64,000 bases of DNA, taken from positions 16,304,187 to 16,368,186 of the forward strand of contig NC_049995.1 of the NCBI RefSeq assembly GCF_000003815.2, written 5' to 3'. Below are positions 45,501 through 57,500 of the stretch, in pieces. This DNA comes from Branchiostoma floridae (lineage: Eukaryota > Chordata > Leptocardii > Amphioxiformes > Branchiostomatidae). Each line of letters starts with the position of its first letter. The stretch's first letter is position 1. The notes below the pieces were generated by a model. The model worked only from the letters and a program-made list of their open reading frames with translations, did not search any database and was not told where the DNA came from. A program made the translations under genes and the position numbers.

Positions 45501-48500
45501 ATATCCAAATTTGCACTAAGTTCCTCAAACCTGGGTAATAATAGCACAGAAAAAATGACCACATTGTCAATATCAGTCAGATGATAGCACTATGAAATGA
45601 AAATCTTGTTCAGAATTCACTCTAAAATGGTTGTATGAGAAGCTATGCTACAACAGTCCCTCCCGCGATACTTATAAAACAGTCCCGCAAGAAGGTCACA
45701 TGACTAGTGCCCGCCATTTTGAATTGCTATAGTTAAAGTATGGTAGTATCGTCGCCGTACATTTTGACCAAAAACAGGGACTTAAAATGCTTGTAAAGCA
45801 CGGATACTCCGTACACATCAATGGGACACCATCTTGAACATGTTTGTGGCGGTAGGTTTAGGTGTCGTTGCGCGACGGCCTATATTTTTGTGGATATAGT
45901 GGGCATTCGCTAAAAAGACATTTTGCTGGGCGTTCGCTAAAAAGACCATCGAGAATCGAAAACTTTGATTCATGTCACTTCGGGTCAATGGATTGACTTG
46001 AAACTCAGGATTAATACATGGGAGCACAACGTGGACATATTCCAAGCAAAAAAAATGAGATTCGTGCAGCGCGGACTTCTCTAGAGTGGGCGTTTGTGGG
46101 CATTCGCTAAAAAGACCATGCGTGATCCTAATACACAATGTTTATGTTTTGATTTCAGTCATTCTGTATTAAATCCGCTGGCCTTCCAACTGAAACTATC
46201 TTTTTTTGTAGTAAAGTAGATGTTAACGCACTTAAGAAAACTTACAGTCAACAACAAAACCTTAAGACATTCACACCACTTGTAATTGCAACGTTAATTG
46301 GCTTGGCATTAGCTATAGGGTATGCATACTTTTGTAATGTTAACTGTAACGGGGGCCGCCCTAAGACGGTCCCGGTCGTAAGACGGAACGGATTATTTGC
46401 TGATCTTATTATCCATAAGTACACCGTGTTTGTTGTCACTGACTATGCTGATTACAAAGGTAAATAAACCAAGTCCATGCACACAGCTTTAATTTGCATT
46501 CCAAGTATACTTTAACATATTTACTTCATGTTTAAAAAAAAAACAGAATTCTAACAGTAATGTTGACAGTGCTGAATCACTGCGGTCACCGGCCTCTGCG
46601 TATTGGCGGCTCGTGTCGCTAACTATACGAACTTTTTCAAGCAGTCACACAACTGAAATGATACACATAAATAAAGCTCCATAAAACACTATGAATATGG
46701 GTCTTCAAATGTCTGTTGAGTAGAAAAGCAACCAAAAGGAAGTGACATAAACATTGCCACCATTGTACTCCCAAGGGAGTGTGACCGTGAAGGTGACAGA
46801 CTAGAGAACGCTCCAAAGATTTATTTGACTGTAACAAATGATTCGTACTGTCTATGAAAATAAGACTTGATAGAGAGATGTAGATGATATTTTCATATAA
46901 TCAGACCGAGTTTTGTTGATGTTAGCGGTGTCTTTTTTTCGTAATGGTTTTTTTTAGTCGGGCATTCACAATCAGTGCATTCAGCCCATTGCCCGTAAAA
47001 ACATGAGCTGGATTGTTCTAGGTACATCCTTCCTCATGTGAGACAAGAAGTACATACAGTCACGATTTTACTGTCAAAAGAAAGCTGAAATATCATATTA
47101 TTAATTTTTTTCTGTGTACTTAAATTTACCTCTTACTTCTGAAGAGAGCAAAATGTAAATAAAAGCGTACCGAGTTAGGCACACTGTCCAGCGTAGAACA
47201 AAATTGAAAGGTTACATACACGAAATTGTCTCACAGTGTTTGCCGCTTGTAACATGCAGCGCGAAAGGTTCATGAACCACATGAATGCATTTCTTATTCA
47301 AGTATGTTGTTCAAATCTATGTGTAAAAAATTCAGTCATCAAAAATTTGACCACTCTCAGGCAACTAGCGATGGAGCGCCATGAGTTTGAGCGCAAGAAA
47401 AAGCGTACCGTGTTGGGGCACCTCCCGTTATGTAAACTTTCTTCCAAGCACTTTAAGAATTTTACTAAATGAACTCTCATGCAGCATGCGGATAGCAGCA
47501 ATTAGTTCCTACTATAGTGCAAAAATTGTGCACGCTTTTATTATAGACAGAAAGTGTCTTGCCGAATTTCAAACCAATCAAATTATGTTTATTTTAACGT
47601 TAAATCTGTGAATGCTAAGTATCTTTAAAAAACATCCAAGCACTATTAGAATGTTCCCAGATAAATTCCCATGATTAGAAGTTGTTAAAGCAATTCCTAC
47701 ACAACCATTACGGAGAAGATGTCAGAAGTTACGTCAAACCAAGCTGATTAATGTTCACATTAATTACAGTTAACGATGAGATCGGCCTACATCTATGTCC
47801 TTGGACCCTATAAATTACACCATAATTAGTTTAGACTTTGGAACTTTTCATTGCTAATGTGGTCCCCGCCTAACAACAGGCTTTCACCCAATGCAGGTTG
47901 CTCAGTGGTAACATTGTAATGAGTTTCTCTCTGAATATTTATATTACTAGGTAATGGCAGTGTTTTAGTCAGCCTTATTTTTTTTCCGTCCCCTGGATTT
48001 TTAACTTGGAAATGCTGTTGGGCTGTCTCCAGAAAGCAGCATGTGCCATTTTTAAAGGTCTGTGGTATGACTCGGCCGGGGATCGAACTCACGACCTACT
48101 GAATGCAAGGAGAACACTGTATACAGCTTGGCAATTGTACCGGTTATAACTTTACTTAAAGAAAAACAGTTTATTGCAAATTCTAATTGACCGAGGGCTA
48201 ATTGTAAGTGACAAAAAATGACAGACAAATAATGGTAAACAGTATAGTTCAAGCAACTACTCTTGACTTCGTTTAGTCTAACTCAAAGATGTAACTTAGT
48301 TGGTTTGACTTTTTTTCCTCAGAGACAGTGGAAGACAAAAGATTGCACCTTTTCTATAATGTGTAGGTTTTGTGACATTAAAAGGAGAGTAGTTTTCTTT
48401 TTGTCTGTAAACGTGGAGATACATGTATTAGGATAGAGTTTGGTGGCTTCTTTAAAGAGCTTGTTTCTCTTTTGATCATAGAAGGGGCAGTTTGACATAA

Positions 48501-51500
48501 GATGTGTTTCGTCTTCTACCATCATAACGCACAGTATTTACAACTTCTTTCCCACACAGGTAACACAATAATTTAGTATCTTAAGTCTGACTGTAAACAT
48601 TACTTATTATAATAAGAAGCCCCTTAAAGTCTTACTTTCCCAAGTCCTCATCCTTTGACAAGTCGTCATCAGACTCATCATCATCATCCGAGGATCCGGC
48701 TGCAGGCGGTTGCCATGACGATAGTTTCTCCATCTCCTGCCTGCGGCTTTGCTCCGCCTGGGCGTCTTCATGAGCCGCCTCCTCATCGTTCATCAACCAG
48801 AACAGGCCTTTTCCCAGCCGGACGGACTGGATTAGAGACCTGGGGATTATATCACAAGGATTATAGCAGATTGGATTAAGGACTTAAAAGGGATTTCCAC
48901 AAAGATAAGTTTGAATTCTAGACAAAGAGATCATCTTTGGGCATCTTCGCAACCTGCCTCCTCATCGTCCATCAGTCGGAACAGACCCTTCCCCAGCCGA
49001 ACAGACTGGATTAAGGACCTAGGGATTATCAGATGGATTAGAATAGATTGGGTTAAGGACCTAAGGGATTACCACAAAGATCAGTTCAAATTCTAGACAT
49101 AGAGATCATCTCAGAGATTAGTCCTCGTGAGCTGTCTCTTCATCATTCATCAGTCGGAACAGACCTTTCCCCAACCGGACGGACTGGATTAGAGACCTAG
49201 GGATTATCATATGCAGAGATTAGGTCAGATTCAGGACATAGATCCAGAGATCATCTCAGAGATCAGGTCAAATCCAGGAAACACAGTCCTCATGAGACCG
49301 TGAACAGACCCTTCCCCAACCGGACAGACTGGATCAGGGACCTAGGGATTATATCACAATGATTATAGCAGATTGGATTAAGGACTTAAGGGATTTCCAC
49401 AAAGATTAGCTTGAATTCTAGACATAGAGATCATCTTTGGGCATCTTCACGAGCTGCCTCCTTATCGTCCATCAGTCGGAACAGACCCTTCCCCAGCCGA
49501 ACGGACTGGATTAAGGACCTAGGGATTATCACATGGATTAGAATAGATTGGGTTAAGGACCTAAGGGATTACCACAAAGATCAGTTCAAATTCTAGACAT
49601 AGAGATCATCTCAGAGATTAGTCCTCGTGAGCTGTCTCTTCATCATTCATCAGTCGGAACAGACCTTTCCTCAGTCGGACGGACTGGATTAGGGACCTAG
49701 GGATTAGAACAGGGATTAGAACAGACTGGATTAAGGACCTTAAGTGATCTTCATAGACAGCCAGGAAACTTATAACCTCTTTTTCCAGAGGCAGGGTCAC
49801 TAACCACAGGACCACGCAAGCTACTGCATCAAAGATCTAAGGCTGTATCAAAGTCTACCACAAAGACTCTTAAGAATTGCCAGTATTGACAAGTTCTGGG
49901 ACCAAAATGAGACAGGTAGATGCTAGGAGAAAATGAGAAAAACATGTCTTACCTCTGTTTCTTGAACTGACTGTTGAGTGTGTTCAGCTCCTTTTTCTGT
50001 TTCCTCAGCACAAACTGGGCAGCAGTCTAAAGTGAAGACAAAGAAACTTGAATGTGCTTGCCAATGGATATCAATAATACAAACCACTGCTCTAACATTA
50101 TATAAAACATGTATTTTCTATTACATCACTTTGACAATGTTTAGTAGCTTAACAACATTGCTAAGCTACTAAACATCTATTTCAAATTGATGTTATACTT
50201 AGTAATATTCAGTCATACCTCTCACCCATACCACTTAATAAAACAACTTCTGTCCCCTATTCCTTGCTCTAGCATTCATAAAAGTTAAGCATGGGGGAAT
50301 AAGCATAGATGATATTCCTCCTCCCAACTATAAACGTCAGTGAAAAGATATCGATAACAATAATTATCATAAACTCCAAAACCTCAGGTAGAACTCTTGG
50401 GATATCCTGTCCTGCCATGTTGATGTCCATGTCACACACTAAGCTTAAAGATCTCATTCTGATATACGATCCACAGTGTAGCCTCTTATGCCGGATATGT
50501 CTTATAGGATTTCCCAGGTGAAGAGCAGACCTGGTGCTTCAGTGTGTAACACCATGCAGAAGGGCTGGATTAAGATGGAACTGGGGGATATGATAGCATG
50601 TAGAACAAATAATATTACTTCAGTGCTTCAGTGTGTAAGACCATGAAGAAGGAGGGGATTACGATGGAACTGGGGGATATGATAGCATCGCTCTGTGAAA
50701 CAAAATTTCTTGGCCCTTCCGAACAGCCCAACCTTGTTTTCCCCAATGTTATTCAAGAGATGAAATAAAATGCATCGCTATGTGGATCAAATTAGTATCA
50801 CATCCCTTGAACACCCCTTCCCCAACCTCACCTTTATTTTATCCCCCCCATTGGCATTGGTAAGAAAACTACGGGAGCTAAGGAAGCTCCCAATGAACAG
50901 GACAAATTGGAGAGAGATGAACTTAAAGAAATTAAAGACTGATTACAGCTGCAGGGTGTCCAGACCACTGCAGCAGCAGAACACAGTGGACTAGCAACTT
51001 CTCTGCTGCTGCAGCAGCTGTTCCTCGGCATCCTTTACCAGCTGCTGATCAACAAACAAACAAACAAACAAACAAACACTCCGTACCCTTCTCTGCTGCT
51101 GTTGCAGTTGTTCCTCTGCATCCTTCACCAGCTGCTGTTCCCTCTCCTCCTCTTCCTCCCTCCTCTTGTCTGCCAATGCTCGGTCAACAGCCTCTTGCTG
51201 GAATTAGAAGTATAAATTTTAAGCCTTTCTGATAAAATGGACACTGTACAACATAGCGATACTTTCTAAATTTGAAGACTACGTTGTAAATTCTAACCTT
51301 AAAAATTCAGGAGACTCCCTTCTTAGCCTGGGTGAAAATTCTTATAATTTTACTTATTGGGGAGAAGCAGTAACTAAAGAATTAGCATCCAGGCTACTTC
51401 CTTTCAACCAATAGCAACAAAAAATTGGATTGGTTACCAAAGAAATTTGATTTAGTTTAAGACACATAGAAAGTGTCTTCATCCATACATTCTGTACTCA

Positions 51501-54500
51501 AAGTACTTTGCAATATGAAATTTGAAAAGCCCTTAATTCCTTTTTCTATCCTTAGATACTAGTATTAGTAAGGCTTATTCTATTCTATCTTTAATATGTA
51601 TTTTTCTCAATATTTTATTTGCTCATCCCTAATTATAACCTATTAGAAAGAAGAAAAATAAAGAACATGTGACATTGGCCAGGTTGACTATGTTTATTTA
51701 TCACCATTGTAGTCTTTCAAACAGGACCCTTGGCTAGTTATATCATCAGCATATAATCTTCCGTCTTGTACAAATATTTTATTTCAGCTTCATTGCTTGT
51801 GCAAATAGCAACCATCCAACAGACTGTTCTGTGATCATTGCTAAGTAAGGGACTGTGTCAAATGTTCAATGACATATTTCTGCAAGTCTTCACAAAAGAA
51901 GTTGTGACACAACACTGATGTGTAGATTTCAACACTAGGACTAGGAAAGCTGCTGTTTTATATCATAACCTAACAAGGTACATAAAGTAATGAATTTTCA
52001 ATAAAAGTACATGTAGGTACAGTCAAACCAGGACTAGTACTTGTGTCCAACTCTGTAAAAGAACCTCTCTTGTCAATCCTAGGCCTTAGATTATTTCCAC
52101 CATTATAGATATAGGTTTAAGTTTAAAAGTCCCTGTTTTAGGCAATTTCTATTTTCAAAGGAATCAAGAGCATTAAACTTTTAAAACAAACATCCAAATT
52201 TGAAACTGGTACAAATCTTCCACCACCATTTTCACAAGCTCCGAATTAAGTCATCTGAAACTGAAAACCAGCCACAAGTAACCAAGTGCCATGGAGGGGG
52301 TCCCTGTATTGTGCCCTCCTCTATTTAAACCCACCGCACGGACCGCAGAACGTTCTATACAATGAGAACTTTACCGAGACAGTTCGTTGCACAACAAAGG
52401 AGTAAAGTACTGTGCTAAGTAATGGTGGAACGCTCCATAGAGACGCCCTTTAGCTGTGAATAAACCGTGGCGGATTAAGTAGCTTGTATTTACTATAAAG
52501 CACAATTAATGAATTGGAGCAGATTGAATTGGATTTTGGATTAGAAGAATACGTCTATCTATAATGCTATAGATAGTGGGTAAGAAATAAGATATCAGAT
52601 TTTCAGTGACGTACATACATTGTACATGTATAAAGGCCAGAATTCCAAAGAGACAGAGAAATTGTCCTTTTTCTTTATCCTAAAGCTATTTTTGTTTGAC
52701 TGTAACTTCTTTTGATAAGTTTGTATGCATGACAGCCCAATTCCTTTTTCTAGTATTACACGTTTCTTTTCTGGAAAGGGCAACATTATTACTAGTTAGT
52801 ATTAAAACAAATTGTTTGTTTGATTCTTTAAGAAAAGTTGATTTGAGATTTCACAAAAGGCATTGGTCCGTTACACAAAAGGCATGCAGATTTATATAAT
52901 GATGTAATCAAATGTGATGATGTAATGAAATCAAACACAGGAGGCAGAATTAAAGTTTGGACATCGTAATTCAATTGCCTACTCCGGTAAATAATTATTA
53001 CATGGTAAATAATTTTGCTTTACACAGCAAACGTCACTTACAATGTTCAACAAAAGGAAGTACAGTGAACTTTGCAGGTGAAGGTTTTCCCTTTTTACTT
53101 AACGTTACACATCTGACGGTTGTATACATCGCCTGTCTGCGTCCGGTATAATGAGTACCGTTACAAAACCCCGGTACTGTCACCAACACAGCGTGTACCT
53201 ATCAGAGAGAAAACACTCTGACAAGGCTGAAAGGATTAGTGGACTGTTTACTACAAACAAACAGGCCAGTTTGTCAATATGTACACACGCTTTCACACTG
53301 TGTTCCTGTTCATTATGTGCACCTACTCTATCTAAGGCTAGTTAATGAATTAGGGAGCCTGCAATTATAATGGTTGGAAAGGGTAAACAAACATCCGTGA
53401 CAAATTTTTAATCACCGGTTCTTCAGTCCCAACCAACTAAACAACAACTGAAACATTTACTGAAACGTTAAATGTTGGTGTAAACTCCTAGGTTCTGAAA
53501 AAGAAACTTTTTTTTTATGTTTGTGGAAATTTCCTTGAATCGATGAAGGTTATATATAGATTTGAGGTAGGATAGTAAAGGAATAATATCCATTCCAATA
53601 ATTCCATCCAAACTTTCTCACATTCACTGACAAAAAGAAAGCAGTTCACCTTTTAACATCACTAAACCCACACCTTATAGAAAAGGTTGGATCTTTCATC
53701 TTCCACTGTCTTCGAAAAAGGAGTCGAACCCAATAACCTAGGATCTAGAATTAGCTTTTACTAGTTTTAGACTAGAGTAGACACTTGTGATATTGTATTT
53801 TAAACTGTTTGAATCTCTTATGTCACCTGCAATTAGCCCACGGGCAAGAATTTGCAATAAACTAAACCGAATAATACTCGTGTTTTTTTTGTTTGTATAA
53901 AGGGGTGACAACGAAAACGACAAACATAAAACCACCACAGAAATTCCAGGAATTGTAGCATCTCACCCCCAACTGATAGAAAGGGACACTAATGAACTGA
54001 CAAATCTAATTACAACTAACCACACTGCAGGGAGTCTGTTACTATTCAGTATTTCAACACATTAGACTAACTGACTACACAAACACAATTATTACAGTCT
54101 ATAAAGGAAAGCCAACCTCATTTTGAGTGCAGGGTTGCTAGGCAACGGTCGGAAACAGAGCAACGAGGTGGAATTAGTGACAGTAAATCTGTCATCGCTT
54201 CAAACTCGTTTGGTCCCTTTTTTAATTTGTAACAAAGGGATGAAAGGAAGACAAGACGTCTGACGGTCTATATATTTCAAAGTGATGCTGCAACTTGATG
54301 CAATTGTTAATTTATAGTACAAAATGAATGATGAATCGTTGTACAAGTTAGATTCTTTTCTAAACTTCTTACAATATTGTGTTTAGAACAAGTTGATCCT
54401 ACTTCAAAGCCTAAAGGGTGAATGCAGTGCTAAACTGTGATAAATTCTCTGCCAATTACATTGTCTAAATTATAGTACACATTTTGTGTTGAGTTAAAGA

Positions 54501-57500
54501 AAGTTTGGACTTTTTTGTCAAACCTTTGAACATGGATGTCAGGTTTTAACCCGCTCGTCCACCAAAAAATATCTGACTTCATGACATGAAACTGATAAAA
54601 ATGTATTTTTGCAAGCCTCGAATGACAAATTTAACAACAAAACGGCTTCCAAACAATGTGTAAGACAGAAAAACACATCTCAGTTGAAGACAGCCTTGAT
54701 TTGAAATCCTTTTCAACAATTCAAGTACCACTCAGGACAAGATGTTGGCGTCCCACGGGAAAGTTTGTATAAAGTTTGTAAACCATTTGCGGTGTCACCT
54801 GATTAAATACAGCAGAGCTTTTACATCGGAAGTACCTTCCGTTGGGCGCTAAAGCGAGCACTTCAACCTCGCCCGGCTACACTTCCATTTGTCGCTCCGC
54901 GCTATTGGGCAAACATTTGTGCAGGAACTTTGCTCTGTTTGGAAAACATGCCTCTCGGTTTGACTCGTAGCCAGGAGATTTGTGTATGTGTGCGGGGGCT
55001 TAGAGTGTGTGTGGAAGGACTTACGAAGCATGGCATAAGATTTCAAATATTTTCACATCCTGTAGTACCTTTGTTGCTTACGATTCTTCTTAAAAAGTTC
55101 TACTACTACCTCTAGTAGTAGTCCTGTCAGGAAATCTATACAGACTAGGACAAAGTACTGTGCAATAAAAATATATTTTATAATGTGCAGAAAAACTGTT
55201 CAAAAGATCGAAAACATGGCTCAAATCAAATGCTCAATAAACAGTTCAGAGTTCATTATAATTAAAAACAGAGAATCATTCACTGATGAAAGACGGTGGA
55301 ATCAGATGCTATACTATCTGAAACTTCTGACAATTCAAGAATTTATCCAGTCCCTTTATCTATATTGTTGTATTATGTATGGAAATGAACGTTTTGTGTT
55401 GTTCCAATGCAATGAAAAACATAACTATGGCGACAGTGCTTTGTAGGCCATGCAGGGCTGTTACACTAATCTCATGTTTTCTAGCCATTATTTACCTAGT
55501 ATAGATTTCTACACTAACTTTGACTACTGTTCACCAGTGGGGATTTATCATGTAATCCCCCATCTTTACATGCTTGTTAAGTTTTGTCAACATGGTCACC
55601 ATATCCCCCACCATAACAATCACAATTCTTCACACTTTTTCCACAGAGATTTGTCCAGAAAATTGGGGTTACAAAACAGATCCCACGGCCACCGTGTCAG
55701 CGTGTCCGGAATCCGTGCGACCGGTTGCGCAGGTTGTTTTGGATTTAGCGGTAATTTGATCAAGGTTTACGTGAGCGAGGTCATAGCCACCTGTATAGCG
55801 TACTTGTAAGGGGGTTACAAAGGCAGGGGAAGGCATGGTCCAAGTCACGTAGATTCAACAGACTGTGTTTCAAAACCCTTTTCTTGGTGAGCTAACACCA
55901 GTAGCAGACTGCATTCTGTATGGATACTGTAATGCTGAAGTGGTTATTGAAATAGAAACAGACTAAGTAAAAGGCATTAAAACGTGAAAATGGACACAGA
56001 TTTTTTACACAGAAGAAAAAGTATTCTACACTTTTGACTGCAAACACCGTACTAGTAATGTGTATATTTTCAGCCACATATTTTTACTTGTCATAAAAAT
56101 TAAATTGCTGAGAATATTCGTCTTGATTTTACAGGATGTTGTACACTACACTTTTGACTGCAAACACCTTCTTGCATTTTTTCAAGGTGTTTTTCAACCA
56201 TATCTTTAACCTGCCATACTAACTAAGTTCCTAGGAATATCTAACGTCTTAGTAACTTTCACGTCAAAGTTTTAAAAGAACACTGTTTCTCTTGATTAAA
56301 CCTTGCTTACAGTAGTCCGCCCAACACCCGGCCGCAGTTACACTAATATACACTTACAATGTAAGTTACAGCCCCAGACAGCAGAGTTTGTGTTACACAG
56401 ACTGTTTCTCTGTAAAAGCCCAGAAAGTGTGGCTAATTCAGTTTCTCTCTCCCTTTTTTCCAAGCCAAATGAGTTGGAGGTAATTTACACCAGGTGGTCA
56501 CAGAAGACAATTTACCTGCAGGTATAATTACAGGTGTGTGGATGTAGTGGCGTTCCAGGGGGTAGGAGTTAGGGATAATTGCGGAAAGCTGTCGGATGGA
56601 TCGTTTCTTACATCTGACGGTTCAAGCTTTGCTAGTTTATATGGTACAGCAGTTAATAGTAATGATTATAGATACTGGATAGATACTTATAGATGATAAT
56701 AGATACTGGATAGTTTTAAAGAACACTTGCAACTAGATGTGCATTTTAGGTTAGGTGCGACAGGTTGTTCAGTGCAATATAACCAGCTGCTGCCACGCCT
56801 TGTGCCTGTAAAGCTGGAGTGTTACGCCAAAGGGCGGTTATACCAGCTATATAGACACAGAATTTACAGATTATCTTGTGCACAGTGTGATCATTGTTTC
56901 AACATGTCTTCATCAATCACTTGCTGTACATATTCTCTACTGTCCAACCTGTCCATGGTGATCAATCCAGAAAATAATTGGAGTGGACAGGTGGTCACTT
57001 TATATTAGAGTCCTTTAGACAGGATTCAAAATGATTGGGTCCATCGGGAAAAAATAACTTACAGAGGGACCATAAAAAAATGACCAGATGTTGACCTATA
57101 CTTATAATGCAAAGCTGGTCACCAGGGCAGACTGACTGTATTTCTACTTTTTTTAGTAAAGTTAGGCCACACCAATTTAATTTCTTGGTTCACGGATTTT
57201 TTCATAAAAAATATGGAGCGAGAGGGCGAAATAAAAACTAGAAAGGCAGCATTTTCGTGAAAATGCGTAATGTTTCCCGGTGGTTTTAACAATCAGTAGT
57301 TGACCGCTAAATTTTCATTGTAGCAACTTTTTGATTTCGCGAATCCACCCCCGTCACCCCCCTCCCTCTTAGCCGCTCCCTCTTACCGTGGCACTGATTA
57401 CAGTAGTGTGGTACGTTCACAAGCAAGCTCTGTTTCTTTACAAAAAAATGCAGAACAAAAAAGTGAGAAATGCGGGTTTTGATGTTGTAGTCGCAAGACA

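Larger units (their letters stand above)
38244..46122. mobile_element. 7.9-kb foldback element with minisatellite centre
   Basis: Outer arms 38244-39102 and 45258-46122 are inverted copies (GGTCTTTTTAGCGAATGCCC at the ends). Inner arms 42293-44390 and 44395-45257 are also inverted copies, running through ~300 bp of unique sequence into the 51-bp minisatellite. The element is thus one palindrome A-B-B'-A', with 3.19 kb (39103-42292) present only between A and B on the left. Flanking TGATCCTAA duplications of 9 bp recall Foldback/Mutator-type elements. No transposase is seen, so it is nonautonomous. It lies in CCDC60 intron 48636-37632. Confidence 0.85.
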
